This document shows positions 32,995 to 41,228 of a stretch of DNA of 64,000 nucleotides, piece after piece. Each line of letters begins with the position of its first letter. Position 1 is the first letter of the stretch. Origin of the DNA: Acidobacteriota bacterium (lineage in GTDB: Bacteria; Acidobacteriota; Terriglobia; Acidiferrales; UBA7541); contig JABCZD010000003.1 of assembly GCA_013289855.1 (NCBI GenBank), positions 310,001 to 374,000 of the forward strand, in the 5' to 3' direction. The notes below the pieces were generated by a model, which saw nothing but the letters and a program-made list of their open reading frames with translations, did not search any database and was not told the DNA's origin. A program made the position numbers and the translations under genes.

Positions 32995-33552
32995 GTGCAT
33001 AGGCCGGTTAAATTCAAAAAAGCCATTCGTCTGTCCCGGCTTGCTTACCAAGGAATGGGCGTCTATTTTGTAACAGTCTGTTGTCACGAACGGAAAAGGG
33101 TGTTTGCCAGTCCGGCGCGCTGCCAATGGCTGATGGACATCTTCCCCGGCGAGTCCGCCGTATGCGATTTTACGGTCCACGCCTACTGCATTATGCCGGA
33201 CCATTTTCATTTCCTGGCCGAAGGTGTTAGCAGCACGAGCGACGTTCTCGGTTTCGTTAAAAGCTTCAAAATCAAATCCAGTCGGCTTTACGACAGGGAA
33301 ACTTCTCAGGTGCTTTGGCAGAAGCGATATTTCGACCACATCTTGCGCTCTGGCGAATCGCTCGAATCGGTGGCTTGGTATATCTGGATGAATCCGGTGC
33401 GTGCGGGGTTGTCATCGAGCCTTGGAGAATATCCATTTGCGGGATCGTTCACCGGATTGATGGATCGGATGGTTCCGCACACCAATACGTGGACGCCGCC
33501 TTGGAGGCTCACAAAGGCGACCGCCTCAGAAGGCGGCCGCTACAAAACCTAG
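32995..33552 (+). mobile_element. REP-associated tyrosine transposase (RAYT, Y1/HUH family)
   Basis: A 185-residue single-strand transposase. It has the HUH motif YCIMPDHFHFL (His-x-His), preceded by GVYFVTVCCHERKRVF. The catalytic Tyr region is near VLWQKRYFDHILRSGESLESVAWYIWMNPVRAGL. Start is GTG at 32995. The last nine codons read through the right-hand REP (KATASEGGRYKT), so the stop lies just outside the repeat. The gene is bracketed by two exact inverted REPs, the arrangement of RAYT-REP units thought to mobilise REP/BIME sequences. Its stop abuts the stop of the convergent EamA gene. It appears intact. Confidence 0.92.
33516..33543 (-). repeat. REP element, right partner of RAYT
   Basis: Exact inverted copy of 32919-32946, with GTAG head at 33543-33540. 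It overlaps the 3' end of the transposase coding sequence. Confidence 0.9.
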
Positions 33553-34542
33553 CTATCGACCGCGCTTCAATTGCGTAGTGCCGCGATCCACCAGCATCAC
33601 TGCTGCGATGATGATCGCCGTGGCCAGCAACACGTTTAACGTGACCTTTTCTCCGGCAAACCACCAGCCCAGCAGCACCGCCACGATGGGATTTACGTAC
33701 GTGTGCGTGGCCACCAGCGTGGGCGAAAAATGCTCCAGCAGCCAGTTGTAAGCCGTAAACGCAATCACCGAGCCGAACACAATCAGAAATGCCAGCGCCC
33801 ACCAGGAGCGCGCCGAAACCGCCGCAAGCGAAAACCCGCGATACTCGCCAAACGCCGTTCCAGCAGTTAAAAGCAGTACCGACCCGAAAAGCAGCGACAG
33901 CGCCGAAAGCAGCAGCGGGCTTCCCGACAATTTCGAACTCCGCGAATACACAATCCCCGCGGCCCAAGAAATCGCGCTAAACAAAATAGCAATCCCGCCC
34001 CAGGCCATCCCGGGCGTGGAAGCCAGCAAGCTTCTGCCGAGCAGCAACCCCACGCCCGCAAGACCTAGAAAAACTCCGGCAAGCAGCGTAGCGTTCACGC
34101 GCCACTTCCATTCCGCCAGCGAAAAAAGCGCGAACACGATAATCGGTTCAATGGCAAACAGCAGCGCCGCCAGCCCGGAAGGCACATGCGTTTCCGCCCA
34201 ATGCAGCGAGCCATGCCCGAACAAAAAGAACAGCGCGCCAATCACCACGCTGGCGCGAATCTGCGCCAGCGTCGGGCGCAACTTCTTGGCCGCGCACCAA
34301 GCCAGCAAAATCAGGCCCGCGCACAAGTGCCGCATTCCCGCGGTGTACAACGGCGGAATCGTCTCCACGGCATAACGAATGGCCAAATACGTGGAACCCC
34401 AAACCAGATAAAGCGCGGCAAACGCCGCGACCACCGCCAAGCGGTTGGGACGCACGACCGCAGCCGCATCGCTTTTTGTGTTCTGCGCCGTCACCGCTGA
34501 AGCCGCGCGGACCTCCCCGATCGTTTGCTCCACAACACTCAT
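33553..34542 (-). CDS. EamA-family (DMT superfamily) transporter
   Basis: A 329-residue protein with ten membrane helices in two EamA repeats. The first starts AFAALYLVWGSTYLAIRYAVETIPPLYTAGMRHLCAG, the classical VWGSTYLAI...P motif. The second includes WGGIAILFSAISWAAGIVYSRSSKL and ends VATHTYVNPIVAVLLGWWFAGEKVTLNVLLATAIIIAAVMLVDRG. It exports small metabolites or amino acids; substrate unknown. The N-terminal 32 residues are polar. It is convergent with the RAYT gene. Confidence 0.92.
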   Translation of the reverse strand: MSVVEQTIGEVRAASAVTAQNTKSDAAAVVRPNRLAVVAAFAALYLVWGSTYLAIRYAVETIPPLYTAGMRHLCAGLILLAWCAAKKLRPTLAQIRASVVIGALFFLFGHGSLHWAETHVPSGLAALLFAIEPIIVFALFSLAEWKWRVNATLLAGVFLGLAGVGLLLGRSLLASTPGMAWGGIAILFSAISWAAGIVYSRSSKLSGSPLLLSALSLLFGSVLLLTAGTAFGEYRGFSLAAVSARSWWALAFLIVFGSVIAFTAYNWLLEHFSPTLVATHTYVNPIVAVLLGWWFAGEKVTLNVLLATAIIIAAVMLVDRGTTQLKRGR

Positions 34543-34609
34543 CGCTCCAGCGTATTCGGCCGCCCACAGCTATTCCAGCGCCAAAATGGTCTTGTATTGG
34601 AGAGGTTAT

Positions 34610-34635
34610 GTAGGTGCCGGACTTTCAGTCCGGCC
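34610..34635 (+). repeat. REP element, GTAG plus hairpin
   Basis: GTAGGTGCCGGACT, loop TTC, AGTCCGGCCC, located between the EamA and YVTN genes. Confidence 0.65.
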
Positions 34636-34674
34636 CGCATCAACTACGTAGATAGCTTGGCAAGACGGAGACCA

Positions 34675-35745
34675 TTACTTCCGGACAGCCCATGCGAGCC
34701 CGTCGACTCCTCGCCCGGTGGGAATCTTGCCCACGATCGCCAGCGTCTTGAGGTCGATCACCGCGATGAAATTGTCGCGACTGGCCGCGACAAACGCGCG
34801 CGAACCGTCGAGATCCAGCAATATTCCCGCGACTCCCGAGCCGACTTTAAGGCGTTTGATTTCCTTTCGCGCGTGCGCATCCAGCACCACCAAATCGCCG
34901 GTGCCAAGATCCGAAATTAGCACCAGCGCGCCGTCTGGAGAAAATTTCAGCCGGTTGGCAAACTTGGTCTTCACATCGAGCGTGGCTACCACCGCGCGGC
35001 TGGTCAGATCGATAATCGAAATCGTGCCATCGTGCGAATTCGCCGCCCACAGTTCTTTGCCGTCTGGAGACACGTCAAAGCCTTCCGGCCCTTTGCCGAC
35101 CGCGACGCGCGTCTGCCGCCATCCGGAAGCATCGGCATTCTTGTCTCGATCGAAAATACTGATGGCATCGGAATTCACGTCGGAAGCAAAAATGCGGTTG
35201 GCATCCGGCGCCACCACCAGCATATGGGTGCGATTTTCGCCGACGCCCAGAATCCAATCGACTTTATCCGTCGCGGGATCGTAACGACCAAGCGCTTTGC
35301 TGCCCTCGGCGGTGAAATAAATTTTACCCCCCACGTTTTCGATGCCGTGCGGAGCCAGCAGTGCGCCGAGTTCCACCGCAGGGCGCGCCTGCAACGTCAC
35401 CAGGTCCACAACCGACAATGTGTGCAGCGGCGTGCCGAACGCCCCGTAATTGGTGATATACGCCGTCTTGCCATCGGAGGACGCTGCAACCTCGTGCGGA
35501 TCGGCGCCGGCAGCAACGCGCCCAACAATCTTAAACGTGACCGGATCCGCCACCGCCAACATCGAATCGTCTTTTTCAAGTATCAGGAGCGCAGGCGAGG
35601 GAGCTTGCGCAGCGCGCGGCGGAGCGGAGTGGAGCGTGATGGCGAATACGAAAGCGAACAACATCGCGAACGGCACGAGACCATTGAGCGCCAAATCAAC
35701 GGGCAGGAGCTTCCGCCGATAATTCTGTGGTACTAACGGAGTCAT
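34675..35745 (-). CDS. Exported YVTN/YncE-like beta-propeller protein
   Basis: A 356-residue protein. The ATG at 35745 has GGAGG eight bases upstream. An N-terminal membrane segment (GLVPFAMLFAFVFAITLHSAPPRAAQA) is a signal peptide or anchor. The rest is seven-bladed propeller repeats of the YncE type: VADPVTFKIVGRVAAGADPHEVAASSDGKTAYITNYG, GPEGFDVSPDGKELWAANSHDGTISIIDLTSRAVVATLDV, and GSRAFVAASRDNFIAVIDLKTLAIVGKIPTG. Such proteins act in the periplasm, often by binding other proteins or surfaces; no enzymatic role is evident. Confidence 0.88.
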   Translation of the reverse strand: MTPLVPQNYRRKLLPVDLALNGLVPFAMLFAFVFAITLHSAPPRAAQAPSPALLILEKDDSMLAVADPVTFKIVGRVAAGADPHEVAASSDGKTAYITNYGAFGTPLHTLSVVDLVTLQARPAVELGALLAPHGIENVGGKIYFTAEGSKALGRYDPATDKVDWILGVGENRTHMLVVAPDANRIFASDVNSDAISIFDRDKNADASGWRQTRVAVGKGPEGFDVSPDGKELWAANSHDGTISIIDLTSRAVVATLDVKTKFANRLKFSPDGALVLISDLGTGDLVVLDAHARKEIKRLKVGSGVAGILLDLDGSRAFVAASRDNFIAVIDLKTLAIVGKIPTGRGVDGLAWAVRK

Positions 35746-35801
35746 GAATATATCCTCCGCGGGCCATCGTACCCCGTTAACCACCACCGGAAAAGTCCAA
35801 G

Positions 35802-36416
35802 TTAGTCGCTTCTGCGGCGCACCAGGGCCAAAAATTCATCGCGGGTCTGCTTGTTGTGGCGGAAGGCGCCGAGCATCGCGCTGGTGACGGCTTTGCTGTG
35901 CTGTTTTTCCACGCCGCGCATTTGCATGCACAGGTGGCGCGCTTCAACGATCACGCCCACGCCCTGCGGATCGATTTTTTCTTCGATGGCTTGCGCGATC
36001 TGGCTAGTCAGGCGCTCTTGAATCTGCATGCGGCGCGCAAACATATTTACCAGGCGCGCCACTTTGCTCAAGCCGATCACCTTCTTGTTCGGTAGATACG
36101 CGATGTGTACTTTTCCAAAAAATGGCAACAGGTGGTGCTCGCACATGCTGAAAAATTCGATGTCCTTTACAATCACCATTTCATCGTAGGCCACACTGAA
36201 AGTGGCTCCGTTGAGCAACTGATCGACATTTTCCTGATACCCGCTGGTGAGGAAGCGTAGCGCCTTTTCAAAGCGCTCTGGAGTCTTGCGCAAACCTTCG
36301 CGATCCGGATCCTCGCCGAGTTTCACAATCATTTTGCGGACCAGGTCGGCGATGGACTCGTCCCCCGCTGCAGCGGCGCTTTCGTGCAACAACAATTCTT
36401 CGATTGGCTTGTTCAC
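35802..36416 (-). CDS. folE: GTP cyclohydrolase I
   Basis: A 204-residue type I enzyme making 7,8-dihydroneopterin triphosphate. Zinc ligands and active site are visible: [22 protein letters not shown] (Cys, His) and [17 protein letters not shown] (Cys). [27 protein letters not shown] is the conserved core. It overlaps the upstream PTPS gene by four bases (ATGA) and ends a leftward operon of a glycosyltransferase, two PTPS paralogues and folE. The product feeds folate and, through PTPS, tetrahydropterin-type compounds. Confidence 0.97.
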   Translation of the reverse strand: MNKPIEELLLHESAAAAGDESIADLVRKMIVKLGEDPDREGLRKTPERFEKALRFLTSGYQENVDQLLNGATFSVAYDEMVIVKDIEFFSMCEHHLLPFFGKVHIAYLPNKKVIGLSKVARLVNMFARRMQIQERLTSQIAQAIEEKIDPQGVGVIVEARHLCMQMRGVEKQHSKAVTSAMLGAFRHNKQTRDEFLALVRRRSD

Positions 36417-36880
36417 GGTTGGCCTCCCTCGGTGTTGTCCCCGGCGTACTCAAAACTGTTGTTGCCCGTCTCATCGACGCGGATGCGTTCGAGTTTCGCG
36501 ACCGGGAAAGTTTTCAGGCGCCGAAAAATGTCGATGCACAGATTTTCGGTGGTCGGCACCACGTTGCGAAACGCCGGGACGTCTTGGTTAAACGATTTGT
36601 GGTCGTAATCGTTGAGCACCTGGCGCTCCACAAACGCATCGAGGTCTGCGAGATTGGCGATCATGCCGGTCGCCGGGTCCACGGGACCAGACACGGTGAC
36701 CTCTAAAATATAATTATGCCCGTGGCCGTGCGGATTGTTGCATTTGCCATAAATTTCGTGGTTTGCGGCTTCGCTCAAACTGGCATTGTGCAGGCGATGC
36801 GACGCCGAAAAGCGATAGCGCCGCCCCAGTTCCACTTTGATTCCGGGATCCACGCTACTGGTGTTGTTCGCGAGCGCCAT
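36413..36880 (-). CDS. 6-pyruvoyl/6-carboxy-tetrahydropterin synthase paralogue B
   Basis: A 155-residue PTPS-fold enzyme. The zinc histidines are in FSASHRL and NPHGHGHNY. The catalytic Cys is in [14 protein letters not shown] and the Asp-His pair in YDHKSFN, with [11 protein letters not shown] binding pterin (Glu). The block [11 protein letters not shown]...[17 protein letters not shown] resembles animal-type PTPS more than QueD. Start ATG at 36880 overlaps the stop of paralogue A (TGATG). It overlaps folE downstream. It turns dihydroneopterin triphosphate into a 6-substituted tetrahydropterin; whether the end product is a biopterin or the queuosine precursor is not decided by sequence. Confidence 0.9.
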   Translation of the reverse strand: MALANNTSSVDPGIKVELGRRYRFSASHRLHNASLSEAANHEIYGKCNNPHGHGHNYILEVTVSGPVDPATGMIANLADLDAFVERQVLNDYDHKSFNQDVPAFRNVVPTTENLCIDIFRRLKTFPVAKLERIRVDETGNNSFEYAGDNTEGGQP

Positions 36881-37329
36881 CACTTCCCTGCCTTCCGCGA
36901 AGGCGCGTGACCGTTGGATGCTGCCGCGCGGTAACAATCCGCAAAAAGATCCGCCGACTCATACAGGCGCACGCGATGCAATTTCCCAGCGGGAATTTTC
37001 GGCTCCAGCAAATTCCAGATCACCAACGCAATGTTTTCGCAGGTGGGAATTTTCCCCGCCAGCTCCGGCACTTCCACGTTCAAATTGCGGTGGTCCATGC
37101 GCTGCATGATTTCGCGGTCCAGCAACTCTTTCAAATCTTTTAAATCGAGAACCATTCCGGTGATCGGGCTCGGATCGCCCTCAACGGTAACCTCGAGGGT
37201 GTAGTTATGTCCGTGGCCGTGCGGATTGTTGCATTTTCCGAAGACGCGGCGATTCTCCTCCGGCGACAAATTCGGATTGTCGTAGCGATGCGAAGCGGAA
37301 AACTCGATTTTGCGTGTCAGCAGTACCAT
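36880..37329 (-). CDS. 6-pyruvoyl/6-carboxy-tetrahydropterin synthase paralogue A
   Basis: A 149-residue PTPS-fold enzyme with the same full set of residues as paralogue [62 protein letters not shown] and IPTCENIALVIWNLLEP. It has Asn/Val where B differs around the Asp-His, so the two copies have diverged but both look active. The ATG is preceded only by an A/T stretch, with no Shine-Dalgarno, 15 bp after the glycosyltransferase stop. The C-terminal tail (AAASNGHAPSRKAGK) is a short polar extension. Confidence 0.9.
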   Translation of the reverse strand: MVLLTRKIEFSASHRYDNPNLSPEENRRVFGKCNNPHGHGHNYTLEVTVEGDPSPITGMVLDLKDLKELLDREIMQRMDHRNLNVEVPELAGKIPTCENIALVIWNLLEPKIPAGKLHRVRLYESADLFADCYRAAASNGHAPSRKAGK

Positions 37330-37343
37330 AATATTTAAATATT
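37330..37343. promoter_or_regulatory. AT-only palindrome before PTPS paralogue A
   Basis: AATATTTAAATATT is a perfect 14-bp palindrome filling the gap between the glycosyltransferase stop and the PTPS ATG. It replaces any Shine-Dalgarno and is striking in GC-rich DNA. Confidence 0.35.
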
Positions 37344-37344
37344 T

Positions 37345-38499
37345 TCAGCCGAGTTTGCCGGCCGGATCGACCGCCACTTCTCTCCCCTTCCACACCAGTT
37401 TGCCCTTGGCGTGGGCGCGGTACGAAGCCATGAGTACCCCCGCGTACAGCAGCACCGCCGGCACATAGTAGATGATGAGCCGAAACGGGTATTGGTTACG
37501 AGTAAGTTCTGCGCCATAACTAAGTTGCCGCACCAGCAGCAGCAGCACACCAGCGAAAATCGCCAGCGGGTAACGCAGGCCAAACAGTATCAGCAGGAAC
37601 GGAATTACCGGAATGATCGAGCTGATCTCATCGCGGAAATTCACCGGCGTTCCGCCCATCAAGCGATACAGATTTTTCTTCCAGCCTTGCCACATCGCGG
37701 CGAAAGAGCGGTACATGCGGGCGCGCACCAACCCCGCGCCGGAGCCAAAGCGGATTGCGTAGCCCGCGTCTTTTGCACGCTGCGCGATGGCCACATCTTC
37801 CAGAACATTGCCAGCGACGCTGGCATGTCCACCGATGGCGTCATAAACGCTTCTGTGGATCATCAGGAACTGGCCGTTCGCGGCGGCCACGCGCGATTTA
37901 GGGTTGTTCACGTCGGCATAAGAGAATCTTCTGGCCAACCGGCAATATATAAATGGAATTAGAGCCTTCTCGTACCATTTCACGGTAATTTGTTCCGGTG
38001 AAAATGAGACTAACCCCGCGCCGGATTCATTGGCAATTTCGCGCGCGCGCGCACAGGCGTTCGGCAAAAGCTCTGCGTCCGCGTCCATAAACAGCAGCCA
38101 GGCTTGCGTGGCGGACTTCGCGCCTTCCGCGGCGGCATGATTTTTTCCGACCCAGCCTTGCGGAACTCCGCCGCTTTCGAGCAACTTTATTCGTGGATCC
38201 GCTGCCGTGCGCTGCCGCACAATTTCGGCGGTGCGGTCGCTGGACTGGTCATCGACAACGATGATTTCCAGCACGTCGGGCTGGGCAAGCAGCGAATCGA
38301 GACACGCAGCAATGGAAGATTCTTCGTCGCGCGCCGGAATAATCGCGGAAATGCGCTCGAGCGCGGCCAACGCACGGGTTGCGTCGTCAATTGCGGATGG
38401 GACAATCGCGGATGAGACCGTGAGCGTGCCCGCGGGCGCGCTTCTACCGTTAGGAGTGATACCGCTGGCAACGCCGTCGCCAATGTTTTCTTTGCTCAT
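37345..38499 (-). CDS. Membrane-bound family 2 glycosyltransferase
   Basis: A 384-residue protein from the ATG at 38499; the frame is open upstream but unlike the family. The GT-A domain has ISAIIPARDEESSIAACLDSLLAQ, IIVVDDQSSDRT, the metal motif LFMDADAEL and ANGQFLMI...NVLEDVAIAQRAKDAGY with the catalytic ED. Three C-terminal membrane helices follow (SSIIPVIPFLLILFGLRYPLAIFAGVLLLLV; IIYYVPAVLLYAGVLMA). It resembles HpnB/CrtQ-type enzymes acting on hopanoid or carotenoid-like lipids. It is the first gene of the PTPS-folE operon; a pterin glycosyltransferase role is conceivable but the membrane type argues for a lipid acceptor. Confidence 0.85.
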   Translation of the reverse strand: MSKENIGDGVASGITPNGRSAPAGTLTVSSAIVPSAIDDATRALAALERISAIIPARDEESSIAACLDSLLAQPDVLEIIVVDDQSSDRTAEIVRQRTAADPRIKLLESGGVPQGWVGKNHAAAEGAKSATQAWLLFMDADAELLPNACARAREIANESGAGLVSFSPEQITVKWYEKALIPFIYCRLARRFSYADVNNPKSRVAAANGQFLMIHRSVYDAIGGHASVAGNVLEDVAIAQRAKDAGYAIRFGSGAGLVRARMYRSFAAMWQGWKKNLYRLMGGTPVNFRDEISSIIPVIPFLLILFGLRYPLAIFAGVLLLLVRQLSYGAELTRNQYPFRLIIYYVPAVLLYAGVLMASYRAHAKGKLVWKGREVAVDPAGKLG

Positions 38500-38614
38500 G
38501 TTACGGGAGAAGCGGTTGCGACGTTCCACAACGGACGCTACAAAACGAGTAGCCCAGCGATGGACGGCGGTTCCATTCCCCGAACCGCCTGCGGATGCGT
38601 TAGTATAGCATTTC

Positions 38615-39142
38615 ATGGCTACGACTCGAAAAATCCTGGTGTGGTGCGCGGTGGCGCTGACCGCCTTTATATTGCTGCTGTTTGCGCTGCCGAGTTACCG
38701 GCAGGGCGAAGCTTCGATCGCCGGCAAAACGGCGGACAATTTTTCCGCGGAGATCGCCGGCAAAACGGAACATCTTTCTGACTTCAAAGGCAAGGTAGTG
38801 GTGCTGAATTTCTGGGCTACCTGGTGCCCGCCGTGCGTCAACGAAGCGCCTTCCATGGTGCGTTTGCAGCAGTACATAGCCTCGCGCAATGGCGTGGTGC
38901 TGGGCGGAAGCATTGACGAGGATCCCGCAGCGTACGTCAAATTCCTGAAGGATTACGGCATCAATTTCCCCACGTTCCGCGACCCTTCCAAGAAGATTTC
39001 GCTGGGCTACGGGACGTCGATCATTCCGGAAACATACATCATCGACCGGCACGGCAAAATCGCGCGGAAAATCATCGGCGAGCAGCAATGGGATTCACCG
39101 GATATGCTGGCGTATTTTGACGCTTTGCTGGGTCAACCGTAA
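38615..39142 (+). CDS. TlpA/ResA-like thiol-disulfide protein
   Basis: A 175-residue thioredoxin-fold protein anchored by an N-terminal helix (ILVWCAVALTAFILLLFALPSY). The active site is NFWATWCPPCVNEAPSM, and the cis-Pro region IIPETYIIDRHGKI is present. It faces the outside of the membrane and reduces or oxidises protein thiols, for example in cytochrome c maturation. TATAGC ends five bases before the ATG with no Shine-Dalgarno, so a leaderless start is likely. Divergent from the glycosyltransferase gene. Confidence 0.92.
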   Translation: MATTRKILVWCAVALTAFILLLFALPSYRQGEASIAGKTADNFSAEIAGKTEHLSDFKGKVVVLNFWATWCPPCVNEAPSMVRLQQYIASRNGVVLGGSIDEDPAAYVKFLKDYGINFPTFRDPSKKISLGYGTSIIPETYIIDRHGKIARKIIGEQQWDSPDMLAYFDALLGQP

Positions 39143-39328
39143 GGGATTCGCGTGACATTCGTGCAGCGCCATTTCCTGCCTATTTGTAAGCCGTTTATTT
39201 TGTTTAAGATATAAGGAGGGGCACCCACCCCCACCCTTTGCGAAATAGATTGATTCTAAAGGGCTTACGTGGGCATCCCTCGAAAGAGATAGGCACTAAA
39301 GGACTTAGGTTTGCTGTGGGGACGCGCT

Positions 39329-39820
39329 TTAGTTTGCAACGGAGATTTCGCGGACTAACAAATACATGGCGGCAAACCCGGCCAGCAACACGCCGCTTTC
39401 GAGGGCTACGGAAATGCCGTGGAGTCGGGTAAATTCAGCCAGCAAGGGATTGCCGGATTCGGTGGCTTGAATCGAGCCAATTTGGAGGCGCAGCGCGGCC
39501 ATCTTGGTGCTAACGGTGTATTGCGAAATAGCGGTCAAGGCGATCATGGCGAAGACGCAGAGCGCTGAGGCGGTCGTGTAGCTGGCAAGGGTTTGCGTGC
39601 GCAGCAGCCGGGCGAGCAGGAACACCACGCCGCAAAGAATGCCGCCTAAATGCATGCGCGTCAGGGAGTAGCCGACGATGGCGCCGGCCTGGTCGCGGCT
39701 AGCCAGAACGTGAAAAGCGCCCGGGGCCACGACAAAGCTCAGGAAGACGTCGCTGCCGAGCCAAAATCCCAAGCCCAGAAATTCCAGAAATCGAAAGAAA
39801 AGGGTCATAAGGGATGTCAT
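39329..39820 (-). CDS. DUF4149/TMEM205-like membrane protein
   Basis: A 163-residue protein with four helices. FLEFLGLGFWLGSDVFLSFVVAPGAFHVL is the TMEM205-like opening (WxGxxxFxxxxAP), with the other helices at HLGGILCGVVFLLARLL, SALCVFAMIALTAISQYTV and ISVALESGVLLAGFAAMYLLV. LHGISVALE is the conserved C-terminal motif. Function is unknown. It lies between the TlpA-like gene and tRNA-Val. Confidence 0.85.
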   Translation of the reverse strand: MTSLMTLFFRFLEFLGLGFWLGSDVFLSFVVAPGAFHVLASRDQAGAIVGYSLTRMHLGGILCGVVFLLARLLRTQTLASYTTASALCVFAMIALTAISQYTVSTKMAALRLQIGSIQATESGNPLLAEFTRLHGISVALESGVLLAGFAAMYLLVREISVAN

Positions 39821-39940
39821 TCTCTCGCGTTCTTTCCGCCAAAGCGATAAATAACAAGTTCGGCACAGATTTTGGGGTGCTCGGTGGGACTTTGGGGGAA
39901 TAGTGGCAGAATGAAGAGCCCGTTAAGAATGACCAGAAAA

Positions 39941-40016
39941 TGGTGGGCGATAAAGGATTTGAACCTTTGACCTCTCGCGTGTGAGGCGAGCGCTCTAACC
40001 GCTGAGCTAATCGCCC
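39941..40016 (-). tRNA. tRNA-Val, anticodon CAC
   Basis: A 76-nt cloverleaf on the minus strand. Acceptor GGGCGAT pairs with ATCGCCC, the D-arm is GCTC/GAGC, and the anticodon stem CTCGC/GCGAG encloses loop CTCACAC with anticodon CAC. The T-arm AAAGG-TTCAAAT-CCTTT is followed by discriminator A and an encoded CCA. It decodes GUG. All stems pair without mismatch. Confidence 0.97.
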
Positions 40017-40043
40017 GTGCAGGACGGGTGTACGGCAACAAAA

Positions 40044-40087
40044 CGCATCAAGCCCGCATCAGGCTCGAATCAGGCTCGCATAAGGCT
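40044..40087 (+). repeat. 11-bp tandem repeat beside tRNA-Val
   Basis: Four units of CGCATCAGGCT type (one to two changes each) begin 28 bp from the 5' end of the tRNA gene. Further related CGCATCGGGC and CGAATG words follow to about 40150. The period is 11, not a multiple of three, in contrast to the coding repeats. Confidence 0.75.
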
Positions 40088-40192
40088 GATTTGGTGCATC
40101 AAACCAGAGCACGAAACGTGCGCTGATTGAGCCCGCATCGGGCACGAATGCAGTGTTCTAGTTGTAACAGGAAAGAGCCCGGGTTTTCAACT

Positions 40193-41140
<948 letters not shown>

Positions 41141-41203
41141 GACTGCCCGTAAAATTTGCGAATATTTTTAGTACGCTCGGGATCCGGTACACCCCAGGAA
41201 ATC

Positions 41204-41228
41204 GTCCGCCTCGGAAGGCGGCCGCTAC
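41204..41228 (-). repeat. REP element abutting the DUF58 start codon
   Basis: On the minus strand GTAGCGGCCGCCTTCCGAGG continues to CGGAC. The GTAG head ends at 41228 and the DUF58 ATG begins at 41229, so the REP occupies the normal ribosome-binding position. It differs by one base from the RAYT-flanking REPs over the shared part. Confidence 0.8.
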
